Assembly: GCF_003260015.1 (NCBI RefSeq)
Contig: NZ_QCXS01000002.1
Coordinates: 868,001-932,000, forward strand
Direction: 5' to 3'
Source: Nakamurella deserti
GTDB lineage: Bacteria > Actinomycetota > Actinomycetes > Mycobacteriales > Nakamurellaceae
Length of the DNA: 64,000 bases
Within the stretch, counting starts at the first letter, position 1; each line of letters starts with the position of its first letter. The notes beneath the pieces are model-generated. The model worked only from the letters and a program-made list of their open reading frames with translations. It did not search any database and was not told where the DNA came from. A program made the translations under genes and the position numbers. Below are positions 1 through 9,130 of this stretch, in pieces.

Positions 1-443
1 GCCGGGCCGCGGGTCTGGACGTGACCGTGGTCCCCGGCGTGTCCAGCGCCTTCGCCGTCCCCGCCGCCGCAGGCATCCCGGTCACCCACCGCGGTCTGGC
101 CCGCCAGGTCACCGTGTTGGCCGGCCACGACGCGCACGGCGTGGTGGCGGCCGACTGGCCCGCGCTGGCCACCGCGGCGGCGGACGGCAACACCCTCGTC
201 GTGCTGATGGGGGTCAAGCACCTGCCCTCGATCAGCGCGTCCCTGCTGGGGTCCGGGGCACCGCCCGACGTACCGGTGGCCGTCATCGAGAACGGCTGCA
301 CCCCGGCGCAGCGACTGACCGTGGGCACCCTCGCCGACATCGCGTCGGTCGCGGTGAGCCGCGGAGTGCAGTCACCCGCCGTGGTCGTCGTCGGGCGGGT
401 GGTCGACGCGCGGTTGGTCGACGAGCGGATGCCGATCGGCTGA
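1..443 (+). CDS. cobA: Uroporphyrinogen-III C-methyltransferase, C-terminal part (5' truncated)
   Basis: Open at the left window edge; the frame reads in from base 3 as RAAGLDVTVVPGVSSAFAVP. This is the tetrapyrrole methylase signature with the PGVSS turn, followed by AAAGIPVTHRGLA and the late LVVLMGVKHL strand. The family (SUMT/CobA) methylates uroporphyrinogen III at C2 and C7 with SAM to make precorrin-2, feeding siroheme and cobalamin synthesis in the cytoplasm. Only the last ~147 residues are present, so it cannot be seen whether the full protein is a stand-alone SUMT or a CysG-like fusion. It ends in ...DERMPIG and is followed by an 83-bp gap before the next gene on the same strand. 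Confidence 0.85.
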   Translation, partial: RAAGLDVTVVPGVSSAFAVPAAAGIPVTHRGLARQVTVLAGHDAHGVVAADWPALATAAADGNTLVVLMGVKHLPSISASLLGSGAPPDVPVAVIENGCTPAQRLTVGTLADIASVAVSRGVQSPAVVVVGRVVDARLVDERMPIG

Positions 444-526
444 AGCGTGCGGACGACCGATGAGTTCGCGGCCGGGCGGCGGTCTCATCCGGTGACAGCC
501 GTCCGCCCGACCCCGGGAGTGCCGCC

Positions 527-1192
527 ATGAACGAGATCCAGGTACCCGACAGTCCCGCCGAGCTCTGGGCCGCCGTCCACGCCGCCCGCAGGTCGCTGGC
601 CGAGGAGCTCGCGACGCTGACGCCGGACCAGTGGGCGGTCCCCACGCTCTGCACGGCGTGGACCGTCGAGGAGGTCGTCGCCCACCTGACCGCGGTCGCC
701 TCGGTCGGCCGGATCCGTTGGATCCGCAGTGTGCTGGGCGCCCGGTTCGACTTCGACCTGCACAACGCCCGCCGGCTGGCCGAGCACCGCGGTGCCACCA
801 CCGCCGGGACGCTCGAGCGCTTCCGGGCGGTCTCCGCAGCGTCGGTCGGGCCGTCACGGCACACCGCGGCGTGGCTCGGTGAGGTGCTCGTGCACGGCCA
901 GGACATCCGCCGGCCGCTCGGGTCGTCGACCACGCCGTCGATCGGGGCGGCGACGGCGGTGGCCCGGTTCTTCGCCTCCCGCGACTTCGCCGTGCCCAGC
1001 CGGACCACCGCGGCCGGGCTACGGCTGGAGGCCACCGACGGGCCGTTCGCCGCCGGCGCCGGACCTCTCGTCCGGGGCGACACGATCGCGCTGGTGATGG
1101 CGCTGGCCGGCCGGCCGGCGTACCTCGCCGACCTCCACGGACCAGGTGTCGCGGCCCTGCGGCAGCGTCAGCCGGCCACCGGCCACCGCTGA
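527..1192 (+). CDS. Maleylpyruvate isomerase-family (mycothiol-dependent/DinB-like) protein
   Basis: 221 residues starting ATG (MNEIQVPDSP). The N-terminal half is a DinB/MDMPI-like helical bundle: a tryptophan-rich start (ELWAAVHAARRSL), W-x-VEEVVAHLTAV with a possible metal-ligand His, and later VLVHGQDIRRPLG, the HxxDI(R) motif typical of the family. Members are mycothiol-dependent isomerases or thiol transferases that bind a divalent metal through three His/Glu residues. Mycothiol is the main actinobacterial thiol, which fits the organism. The substrate cannot be read from sequence. It converges end to end with the VOC gene: its stop and the opposite gene's stop are adjacent with no spacer, so any terminator would lie inside coding sequence. 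Confidence 0.75.
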   Translation: MNEIQVPDSPAELWAAVHAARRSLAEELATLTPDQWAVPTLCTAWTVEEVVAHLTAVASVGRIRWIRSVLGARFDFDLHNARRLAEHRGATTAGTLERFRAVSAASVGPSRHTAAWLGEVLVHGQDIRRPLGSSTTPSIGAATAVARFFASRDFAVPSRTTAAGLRLEATDGPFAAGAGPLVRGDTIALVMALAGRPAYLADLHGPGVAALRQRQPATGHR

Positions 1193-1621
1193 TCAGGCAG
1201 CGGTCGTGCCCTCGTGGAAGCCGGGCAGGTGCGACGGGCCGACGAGCAGACCTTCGGGGCTGAGCAGCCGGGCGGTGGTCTGGCCCCACGGTTCGGTCTT
1301 CAGTCCGGCCGGCAGCTGCCGGCCCGCCGCCGTGAGCTCGGCCGCGCCGTCCGCCACCGCCGTGGGGGAGGCGAGCTCGAACTCGACCCAGGCCTGCGGG
1401 ACCGGGAGGTGCGACGGCCGGCCGGGGACACCGGACGTCGCCTCGGCCGCCTGCGTCAGCAGCCACAGCCCGAAGACCTTCGCACCGTCGAGCGCCCTGG
1501 CGTGGTGGTGGCCGGGGGCGATCTCGTCGAACCGGAGGCCGAGCGTGCCGGACCAGAAGCGGTGCGTCTCGTCCGGGTCGGGACCGATCGGACCGAAGCC
1601 GGCGACGAAGCGGATGTCCAT
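1193..1621 (-). CDS. VOC (glyoxalase/bleomycin-resistance) family protein
   Basis: 142 residues from the ATG at 1621 (MDIRFVAGFGPIGPDPDETH). The upstream in-frame stretch is Arg-rich and unlike coding sequence, so the longer start was rejected. It shows one VOC beta-alpha-beta-beta-beta unit twice: FVAGFGPI...FWSGTLGLRFDEI...HHARALDGAKVFGLWLL and then AWVEFELAS...GRQLPAGLKTEPWGQTTARLLSPEGLLVGPSHLPGF. The substitution-tolerant metal site makes the function unpredictable; family members include glyoxalases, dioxygenases and antibiotic-binding proteins. It shares a divergent ~80-bp region with the downstream MmcQ/YjbR gene. Confidence 0.75.
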   Translation of the reverse strand: MDIRFVAGFGPIGPDPDETHRFWSGTLGLRFDEIAPGHHHARALDGAKVFGLWLLTQAAEATSGVPGRPSHLPVPQAWVEFELASPTAVADGAAELTAAGRQLPAGLKTEPWGQTTARLLSPEGLLVGPSHLPGFHEGTTAA

Positions 1622-1688
1622 CGCCGGAACGGTGGTGGTCCGGCTCCGCCGCCTCCAGGGATGCCGGGCCGCCGACCGGTGGCGGTCG

Positions 1689-1694
1689 TAGGCT
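1689..1694 (+). promoter_or_regulatory. Putative -10 hexamer TAGGCT, leaderless mmcQ-like gene
   Basis: TAGGCT fits the actinobacterial TANNNT -10 motif and is followed after 6 nt by the ATG at 1701. No ribosome-binding site fits in that space, so transcription probably starts at the start codon. No clear -35 is visible. Confidence 0.5.
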
Positions 1695-1700
1695 CTCCCG

Positions 1701-2108
1701 ATGGCCGACCGACCGGCAACCGTGCAGGACCTCCACGACATCGCGCTCGGGCTGCCCGGAGTCACGGTCGAGCACAGCAGCGGCGGTCCGGTCTACCAGG
1801 TCGGACGGAGGTCGTTCGTGTTCTTCCGCGGCCCACGACCGGACGCGGTGGACCCGGTGACGGGGGAGCGACTGACCGACGTCATCGTGCTGTGGGTGGG
1901 TTCGGAGTCGGACAAGCAGGCGCTCGTCCAGGACCCGGCGACGCCGTTCTTCACCACACCCCACTTCGACGGTCACCGGTCGGTGCTGGTCAGGTCGTCG
2001 CAGCTGGCCGAGCTGGGCTACGAGACGCTCCGCGAGGTGGTCGAGGAGGCCTGGCTCTCCCGCGCCGGTGTGCGGGTCCGCACGGCCTGGCTCGACGAGC
2101 ACCGGTGA
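1701..2108 (+). CDS. MmcQ/YjbR family protein
   Basis: 135 residues, ATG start (MADRPATVQDLHDIALGLPG). It has the MmcQ/YjbR fold features: an N-terminal helix ending in LPGV, VYQVGRRSFVFFRG, then KQALVQDPATPFFTTPHFDG and a C-terminal REVVEEAWLSRA helix. The family has a double-wing fold resembling DNA-binding proteins, but its biochemical role is not established. It is preceded by a TAGGCT-N6-ATG arrangement (leaderless) and separated by ~70 bp from ftsK, which has its own similar promoter. Confidence 0.8.
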   Translation: MADRPATVQDLHDIALGLPGVTVEHSSGGPVYQVGRRSFVFFRGPRPDAVDPVTGERLTDVIVLWVGSESDKQALVQDPATPFFTTPHFDGHRSVLVRSSQLAELGYETLREVVEEAWLSRAGVRVRTAWLDEHR

Positions 2109-2164
2109 GCGGCCGGGTCGGGCCCCTCCGGTGTGGCAGCCGGGGCACGTGGGACTGCCGGGAC

Positions 2165-2170
2165 TAGGGT
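2165..2170 (+). promoter_or_regulatory. Putative -10 hexamer TAGGGT, leaderless ftsK
   Basis: TAGGGT (TANNNT class) lies 7 nt before the ATG at 2178. This supports the start at 2178 and suggests a leaderless or nearly leaderless transcript. No convincing -35 hexamer. Confidence 0.45.
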
Positions 2171-2177
2171 TTCCTCC

Positions 2178-5072
2178 ATGGCCGGAAAGACCCCTGCTCC
2201 TGCGCGCGCGCGTGCCTCCACCGCCTCGGCGCCGAAGTCCGGGGCCGACGGCGCCCGCGGAGGCAGCCGTGCAGCGGGCTCGACGGCGGCGCCCCGCGCG
2301 GCGTCCGGCCGCAGCCGACCGGCGGCCGCCGGGGCCTCCGGCGCCCGCGCGACCGGCTCTCGTGGCAGAAGCACCGGCAGCACGCGGGCACCCCGCACCG
2401 CCGCCGCCCGTCCGTCGCGGCCGGCCGGCACCCCGTCCGGCTTCGCCCGGGCGATGTCGGCCCTGGGACGGGCCGTCGCCGCGCTCTGGCGCACCGTCGC
2501 CAAGGGTGTCGGGTCGCTGACCCGCGCCGTCGGCCGTGGTGCCGCCTCGGCCCGCGACCTCGACCCCGCCCACCGACGCGACGGCATCGGGCTCGGGCTG
2601 CTGGCCGCCGCGCTGATCACCGCCATCGGCACCTGGTTCGCCGCCGCCGGCCCGGTGGGCCACCTCGTCGACCAGGCGGTGAGGGTGTGGGTCGGCAGCG
2701 TCGCCGTGGTCGTCCCCGTTCTGCTGCTGATCGCCGCCGTCGTGCTGATGCGCACCGCCCCCGACCCGGCCCACCGGGCCCGCCGTGTCTTCGGCGGTCT
2801 GGCCATGACCCTGGGGGTGGTGGGCATCCTCCACGTCATCCGGGTGGCCGGTCTGGACGCCGCCGTCGACCCGGTCGCCATCCGCACCATCGCCGGCGGT
2901 GTGCTCGGCTGGCTCGTCGGACAGCCGCTGTACGCCGGACTCACCGTCGTGCCGGCGGTCCTGGTCCTGGTCCTGCTGTTCGTCTTCGGGCTGCTGCTGT
3001 TCACCGGCACACCGATCCGGGACGCGCCCTACCGGGTGCTGGACGCCTGGGACTGGGTCCGCGGCTACCGCGGGGAACCCGACGCCCACGGTCATCCGGC
3101 GTCCGACGCCGGCTGGGACGACACCCCGTCGTCCACCGACACCGTCGCGCTGGACCTGCGTGAACACGACGGACACGGCGACCCGGGCACCGCGCCCCGG
3201 ATGCGCCGCCCCCGCCGTGGTGAGGCACCGGCCGGCGACGCCGACGGTGGGTTCACCCCCGGCGCCCCCGACCCCGCCGCCGGGTTCTCCGGTGCCGGCC
3301 TCGGCACCGCATCCCTGTCCGCGGCCGTGTCTCCGGGCAGCGCGGCGCTGCCGCCGTTGGTGGCCCGGCCGCCCCGCACCCCCTCGTCCGGCGTCCCGGT
3401 GCCGCCGGCCCCTCCGGCGCAGGCCGCGGCCCCGGCCGCGCCCGCTCCGGCGCGTCCGGTCGACGACCCCGAGGCGCCGCCCGCCGGCCGCCCCCGCGTG
3501 CTGCGCCCGGCCCGGCCCGACCCGGAGCCGTCGGGGATGCCGCCGATCGTCGAGCCGACCCAGCTGAGCCTGGACCGGATGACCGAGAGCGGCTATCAGC
3601 TGCCGCCGGAGACCATCCTCAAGCTCGGAGCGCCCCCGAAGCTGCAGTCGGCCAGCAACGACCAGATGATCGAGCGCCTGATGACGGTGTTCGAGCAGTT
3701 CAACATCGACGCCAACGTGTCCGGCTACATGCGCGGTCCGACCGTCACCCGTTACGAGGTCGAACTCGGCCCCGGCGTCAAGGTCGAGAAGATCACCAAC
3801 CTGACCCGCAACATCGCCTATGCGGTGGCGTCGGAGTCGGTCCGGCTGCTCGCCCCCATCCCGGGCAAGTCGGCGGTCGGCATCGAGGTTCCCAACCTGG
3901 ACCGGGAGATGGTGCGGCTGGGCGACGTCCTCGCCGATCCGAGCGCCCGCCGCGACCACCATCCGTTGGTCATCGGCCTCGGCAAGGACGTCGAGGGCGG
4001 CTTCGTCACCGCCAACCTGGCCAAGACCCCGCACCTGCTCGTCGCGGGCGCCACCGGCTCGGGCAAGTCGTCGTTCGTGAACTCGATGCTGGTGTCGCTG
4101 CTGCAGCGGGCGTCGCCGGCCGAGGTCCGGATGATCCTGATCGACCCGAAGATGGTCGAGCTGACGCCCTACGAGGGCATTCCGCACCTCATCACGCCGA
4201 TCATCACCCAACCGAAGAAGGCCGCCGCCGCGCTGGCCTGGCTCGTCGAGGAGATGGAACAGCGGTACATGGACATGCTGGCGCACGGGGTGCGCCACAT
4301 CGACGACTTCAACCGCAAGGTGCGCAAGGGCGACATCACCGCACCGCCCGGATCGCAACGGGTCTACCGGCCCTATCCGTACATCCTGGGGATCATCGAC
4401 GAGCTCGCCGACCTGATGATGACCGCCCCGCGGGACGTCGAGGAAGCGATCGTCCGGATCACCCAGAAGGCCCGTGCCGCCGGCATCCACCTGGTGCTGG
4501 CGACGCAGCGGCCGTCCGTGGACGTGGTGACCGGCCTGATCAAGACCAACGTGCCGTCGCGGCTCGCGTTCGCCACGTCGTCGCTGACCGACTCCCGGGT
4601 CATCCTCGACCAGCCGGGTGCGGAGAAGCTGATCGGCATGGGCGACGGGCTGTACCTGCCGATGGGCGCGGGTCGCCCGATCCGCATCCAGGGTGCGTTC
4701 GTCTCCGACGAGGAGATCGCCGAGGTCGTCGCGTTCGCCAAGACCCAGGCCGAGCCCGACTACACCGAGGGCGTCACGGTGGTGAAGCAGGACCCGTCCA
4801 AGGCCGTCGACCCCGACATCGGCGACGACCTGGAGATCCTGCTGCTGGCCGTCGAGCAGGTCGTCACCTCGCAGCTGGGGTCCACGTCGATGTTGCAGCG
4901 CAAGCTGCGGGTCGGTTTCGCCAAGGCCGGCCGGCTGATGGACCTGATGGAGAACCGCGGCATCGTCGGGCCGTCCGAGGGCTCCAAGGCCCGCGAGGTG
5001 CTCGTCCGTCCCGAGGAGCTCGACTCGGTGCTGTTTCTCATCAAGGGCAGCGACGAGCCCGTCGAGGACTGA
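2178..5072 (+). CDS. ftsK: DNA translocase FtsK/SpoIIIE
   Basis: 964 residues from ATG 2178 ([14 protein letters not shown]). It moves chromosome dimer-resolution and terminus DNA through the closing septum using ATP. Order: a basic Ala/Arg/Pro-rich N-terminus (~1-120), about four membrane segments (~130-290), a Pro/Ala-rich linker, and a RecA-type motor. Walker A is GATGSGKS at residues 624-631 with K630; ILIDPK follows near 656, the Walker B acidic pair is D741-E742 (IIDELADL), then [15 protein letters not shown]-terminal winged-helix gamma domain ([19 protein letters not shown], ~905-925) should read KOPS-type polar DNA sequences. The tyrosine phosphatase starts 9 bp downstream, suggesting co-transcription. 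Confidence 0.96.
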   Translation: MAGKTPAPARARASTASAPKSGADGARGGSRAAGSTAAPRAASGRSRPAAAGASGARATGSRGRSTGSTRAPRTAAARPSRPAGTPSGFARAMSALGRAVAALWRTVAKGVGSLTRAVGRGAASARDLDPAHRRDGIGLGLLAAALITAIGTWFAAAGPVGHLVDQAVRVWVGSVAVVVPVLLLIAAVVLMRTAPDPAHRARRVFGGLAMTLGVVGILHVIRVAGLDAAVDPVAIRTIAGGVLGWLVGQPLYAGLTVVPAVLVLVLLFVFGLLLFTGTPIRDAPYRVLDAWDWVRGYRGEPDAHGHPASDAGWDDTPSSTDTVALDLREHDGHGDPGTAPRMRRPRRGEAPAGDADGGFTPGAPDPAAGFSGAGLGTASLSAAVSPGSAALPPLVARPPRTPSSGVPVPPAPPAQAAAPAAPAPARPVDDPEAPPAGRPRVLRPARPDPEPSGMPPIVEPTQLSLDRMTESGYQLPPETILKLGAPPKLQSASNDQMIERLMTVFEQFNIDANVSGYMRGPTVTRYEVELGPGVKVEKITNLTRNIAYAVASESVRLLAPIPGKSAVGIEVPNLDREMVRLGDVLADPSARRDHHPLVIGLGKDVEGGFVTANLAKTPHLLVAGATGSGKSSFVNSMLVSLLQRASPAEVRMILIDPKMVELTPYEGIPHLITPIITQPKKAAAALAWLVEEMEQRYMDMLAHGVRHIDDFNRKVRKGDITAPPGSQRVYRPYPYILGIIDELADLMMTAPRDVEEAIVRITQKARAAGIHLVLATQRPSVDVVTGLIKTNVPSRLAFATSSLTDSRVILDQPGAEKLIGMGDGLYLPMGAGRPIRIQGAFVSDEEIAEVVAFAKTQAEPDYTEGVTVVKQDPSKAVDPDIGDDLEILLLAVEQVVTSQLGSTSMLQRKLRVGFAKAGRLMDLMENRGIVGPSEGSKAREVLVRPEELDSVLFLIKGSDEPVED

Positions 5073-5081
5073 CGTCGCCCC

Positions 5082-5483
5082 GTGCCCGCCGTCGAGCTGC
5101 CGTCCGGGCTCGTGGTGTACGGCCGCCGTCGGAACGCCCCACCGGCCGGCGGCGCCGATCTGCTGATCGCGCTGGGCTCAGGGCCGTTGCCGCCATGGGT
5201 GGCACGCGTCGTGCGCTGGCCGGACTTCGGGCTGCCGCTCAGCACGGCCGACGCCCTCGACGCGCTCGAGGTGGGCCTGAGTCGCGCCCGCGCCGGCGAG
5301 CGGGTCGAGATCTCCTGCCGCGGTGGCCGCGGCCGCACCGGCACCGCGCCGGCCGCGATGGCGATCCTGGATGGGCTGCATCCGGGGTCGGCGGTGGCGT
5401 GGGTGCGCGCCACGTACGACCGGCGCGCCGTGGACACCCCGTGGCAGGCATGGTGGGTGCGGTACCGGGTGGCAGGGCGCTGA
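5082..5483 (+). CDS. Protein-tyrosine phosphatase-like protein
   Basis: 133 residues, GTG start 9 bp after ftsK. The hallmark P-loop is ISCRGGRGRTGT, matching the CX5R(S/T) loop of cysteine phosphatases: the Cys is the nucleophile and the Arg binds phosphate. An upstream WPDFGLPLS segment may supply the general acid Asp. The protein is shorter than typical eukaryotic-type PTPs and matches compact dual-specificity-like bacterial forms. Substrate unknown; the position behind ftsK suggests shared expression, not shared function. The family call rests mainly on the P-loop. Confidence 0.75.
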   Translation: MPAVELPSGLVVYGRRRNAPPAGGADLLIALGSGPLPPWVARVVRWPDFGLPLSTADALDALEVGLSRARAGERVEISCRGGRGRTGTAPAAMAILDGLHPGSAVAWVRATYDRRAVDTPWQAWWVRYRVAGR

Positions 5484-5573
5484 CGGCCGGCGGTAGCGCG
5501 GATGCCGATCAGGGCATCAGATCTCGTGCAGCCCGCAGCATCGACGTCGATCGTGGGCCGGAGGAGGTCACGC

Positions 5574-6617
5574 ATGCGTCTGCGCCGCAGTGACCCGGCC
5601 CGCCCGGGCATCGCCCGCGTCCGCCGGGGCAAGGGGTGGACCTACCGTTGGGCGGACGGCGGCGTGGTCACCGACCCGGAGATCAAGCGACGGATCGCCG
5701 AGCTCGTCATCCCACCGGCATGGCAGGACGTCTGGATCAGCCCGCACCACAACGGCCACATCCAGGCCATCGGCACCGATCAGGCCGGTCGCCGGCAGTA
5801 CCTGTACCACGAGCGGTGGCAGGAGAAGCGGCACGAGCTGAAGTTCGAGCGGATGCTCGAATTCGGTGCCGGGTTACCGCCCGCGCGGGAGATCGTCGCC
5901 GAGCACCTCGCCCAGGACGGCCTGACCCGGGAACGGGTGCTGGCCGCGGCGTTCCGGATGCTCGACGTCGGCTACTTCCGCATCGGCGGCGAGACCTACG
6001 CCGAGACCAACGGCAGCTTCGGGCTGGCCACGCTGCGCCGCGACCACGTCAAGCAGCAGGGCGACCTGCTGGTGTTCAGCTACTCGGCCAAGAGCGGGCT
6101 GGACCATGAGGAGCACATCGCCAACCCGCCGCTGGCGCAGGTGGTGGAGAAGCTGCGCCGGCGGCGGAGCGGTCCGGAGACGCTGCTCGCCTACCAGCAG
6201 CACCGGCAGTGGCACCGCATCTCCAGCGCCGACATCAACCGTTACATCAAGGACGTAATGGACCTGCCGGTGTCGGCCAAGGACTTCCGCACCTGGCACG
6301 GCACCGGGATCGCCGCCGTGGCGCTGGCCGAGCAGCAGACCGGCCACGATCCGGACACGTCGTGGACGCCGACCTCGCGCAAACGCGCCGTCGCGGCGGC
6401 CATCAAGGCGACCTCGGCCCGGCTGGGCAACACCCCGGCGGTGGCGCGCCGTTCGTACGTCAACCCCAAGGTGGTCGAACTGTTCGAGAAGGACCGCACC
6501 GTCGCGGAGGCCGTCGGGCAGGCGCGGGCCGCGTTGCCGGACGTCTTCGAGGACGAGATCGCGCTGCTGGCCGCCACTCCCGTGGTGGAGAACGCGGTCA
6601 TCGAGCTGCTGCGCTGA
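5574..6617 (+). CDS. DNA topoisomerase IB (poxvirus-like)
   Basis: 347 residues from ATG 5574 (MRLRRSDPARPGIARVRRGK), chosen because a GAGGAGG ribosome site sits at 5561-5567. Type IB topoisomerases relax both supercoil signs by a 3'-phosphotyrosyl intermediate, without ATP. Visible motifs: WISPHHNGHIQAIGTDQAGR and QYLYHERW (N-terminal domain), then the catalytic core with YFRIGGETY, FSYSAKSG, DFRTWHGTGIAA and the terminal SYVNPKVVELF carrying the nucleophilic Tyr. Length (~350) matches small bacterial/viral forms. The 3' end is partly duplicated downstream (see the repeat at 6582-6669). Confidence 0.92.
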   Translation: MRLRRSDPARPGIARVRRGKGWTYRWADGGVVTDPEIKRRIAELVIPPAWQDVWISPHHNGHIQAIGTDQAGRRQYLYHERWQEKRHELKFERMLEFGAGLPPAREIVAEHLAQDGLTRERVLAAAFRMLDVGYFRIGGETYAETNGSFGLATLRRDHVKQQGDLLVFSYSAKSGLDHEEHIANPPLAQVVEKLRRRRSGPETLLAYQQHRQWHRISSADINRYIKDVMDLPVSAKDFRTWHGTGIAAVALAEQQTGHDPDTSWTPTSRKRAVAAAIKATSARLGNTPAVARRSYVNPKVVELFEKDRTVAEAVGQARAALPDVFEDEIALLAATPVVENAVIELLR

Positions 6618-6669
6618 GTTAGTCCGCGGTCGAGAACGCGGTCGTCGAGCTGCTGCGTCGGGCTCGTCC
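6582..6669 (+). repeat. Imperfect 44-bp tandem duplication spanning the topoisomerase stop
   Basis: Copy 1 (6582-6625) holds the last 12 codons of the topoisomerase gene including the stop; copy 2 (6626-6669) follows directly. I count 36 of 44 identical positions, including a shared GAGAACGCGGTC block and TCGAGCTGCTGCG. The period is not a multiple of three and copy 2 is non-coding. Confidence 0.8.
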
Positions 6670-6707
6670 ACCGGGGGCCGGGCACTCAGCGACCGTTGTG
6701 ACGACTC

Positions 6708-6739
6708 CGCGACGGTTCCGGCTGCCTGCAACCGTCGCG
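6708..6739. terminator. Bidirectional hairpin between topoisomerase IB and Nudix genes
   Basis: CGCGACGGTT (6708-6717) pairs perfectly with AACCGTCGCG (6730-6739) around a 12-nt loop. It sits between convergent genes, where it could end both transcripts. There is no T tract, as is common in actinobacteria. Confidence 0.6.
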
Positions 6740-6771
6740 ATGCCGACGCGGTCGTCGCGAAGTCGAGGACG

Positions 6772-7194
6772 TCAGGACGGGGCGGCCCCGCCCGACTCCC
6801 GATGCGCGAGCCAGGCCCGCAGCGCGTCCTCGGAACCGGCGGCCAGGTTGGGCAGCGGCAGCTCGTCCACCGGCAGCCAGGCGACCTGGCGGTAGCGCTC
6901 GGAGATCTGCAGGGGCAGCCGGCCCTCGAGGTGGCAGCCGAAGGCGATGAGCTGGACGGGACCGTCGTCGGTGGTCACCTGGGTGTCGTACACCTCGGGG
7001 CCGACGACGACGGCCTGCCCGGTGGAGGCCCGGACCAGGCGGGACAGCTCCACCGCCCCGTCGGTGGCGTCCAGATCGGCGGTCCCGCCGGGCAGTTCCC
7101 ACTGCTGGTCGTGCACCCTCCGGGCCAGCAGCACCTTGCCGTTGCGCACGACGACGGCGGTCAGCTGGGTGGGCATCCGGTGGCGGGCGGTCAT
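6772..7194 (-). CDS. Nudix-fold protein with degenerate Nudix box
   Basis: 140 residues from ATG 7194; GGAG lies ~9 nt upstream, and a GTG at 7203 is an alternative. The fold is recognisable: LTAVVVRNGKVLLARRVHDQQWELPGG, then TQVTTDDGPVQLIAFGCHLEG and YRQVAWLPVDELPLPNL. The Nudix box should read GX5EX7REUXEEXGU to bind Mg2+ and hydrolyse nucleoside diphosphate links. Here, after GG, it reads TADLDATDGAVELSRLVRAS, so the first Glu is Ala and the REUXEE core is missing. It is probably not a standard pyrophosphohydrolase; it could be a ligand-binding or regulatory Nudix homologue. Confidence 0.75.
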   Translation of the reverse strand: MTARHRMPTQLTAVVVRNGKVLLARRVHDQQWELPGGTADLDATDGAVELSRLVRASTGQAVVVGPEVYDTQVTTDDGPVQLIAFGCHLEGRLPLQISERYRQVAWLPVDELPLPNLAAGSEDALRAWLAHRESGGAAPS

Positions 7195-7259
7195 CAGGAG
7201 CACTCCGGTGGGACGGGGGCGGCGGCAGGGTCAGCGGACGACCCTACCGCCGCGACCCG

Positions 7260-8372
<1,113 letters not shown>

Positions 8373-8380
8373 TCAGCATG

Positions 8381-9130
8381 TCAGGCGATGGGAGCCCGAA
8401 AAACCGACGAGGGCAACCTCACAGCCGACTCCCGGTCCATCAGCCACAGCGTCCGGGCGGTACCGACGGCGCCGACGGCCGGGACGGCGACCTCGCCCGC
8501 CCCGCCCAACGCCATCGCCACCGCGTCCGCCTTGGCCGATCCGCCGGTGACGACCCACACCTCGGTGGAGGTGCGGATCGTCGGCAGGCTCAGGGAGATC
8601 CGCACCGGCGGCGGCTTGGGGGAGTTGCGCACCGGCAGCGCGGTCCGGGTGTCGTACACCCCGGGATGCTCGGGGAAGATCGACGCGACGTGACCGTCCG
8701 GGCCCATCCCGAGCAGGGTGACGTCGAAGGTGCCGTGCAGGTCGACGAGGTCGGCGTAGGCGGCCGCGGCCGCATCGACGTCGGCACCGAACGGGCCGTC
8801 GGACGGGGCCATCGGATGCACCCGCGACGGATCGACCGGAACGTGGTCGAGCAGCGCCTCCCGGGCCTGCAGCTCGTTGCGCTCGGGGTCGGCGGAGGGC
8901 ACGAAACGCTCGTCCCCCCAGAAGATCTCGACCCGGCGCCAGTCGACGGCGGCGCGGCTGCCGGACTCCCGGATCTTGGTCAGCAGCCCGATGCCGATGG
9001 TGCCGCCGGTGAGCACCACCGAGGGGATCCGGCCGGCGGCCTGCAGGTCGACCAGCTTGGTCACCAGCCGGGCGGCGGCGTCCGCGGCGACGTCGTCGGA
9101 CGTCGGCAGCAGCACCAGTTGCGGGGTCAC
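8381..9130 (-). CDS. pgl: 6-phosphogluconolactonase
   Basis: 249 residues from GTG 9130, whose GTGA overlaps the opcA stop, which decides the start. It hydrolyses 6-phosphogluconolactone to 6-phosphogluconate, the second oxidative pentose-phosphate step. Family motifs: VLTGGTIGIGLL (the SGGS-like loop), FWGDERFVPSADPERNE, and LLGMGPDGHVASIFPEHP with the catalytic His. It is the last gene of the tkt-tal-zwf-opcA-pgl operon, the same order as I recall for mycobacteria (devB). Confidence 0.94.
   Translation of the reverse strand: MTPQLVLLPTSDDVAADAAARLVTKLVDLQAAGRIPSVVLTGGTIGIGLLTKIRESGSRAAVDWRRVEIFWGDERFVPSADPERNELQAREALLDHVPVDPSRVHPMAPSDGPFGADVDAAAAAYADLVDLHGTFDVTLLGMGPDGHVASIFPEHPGVYDTRTALPVRNSPKPPPVRISLSLPTIRTSTEVWVVTGGSAKADAVAMALGGAGEVAVPAVGAVGTARTLWLMDRESAVRLPSSVFRAPIA

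Noticed and set aside
372-4490. Very long open frame on the minus strand opposite ftsK
   Set aside because: It is an artefact of high GC: it runs antisense through conserved ftsK and has no recognisable domain.
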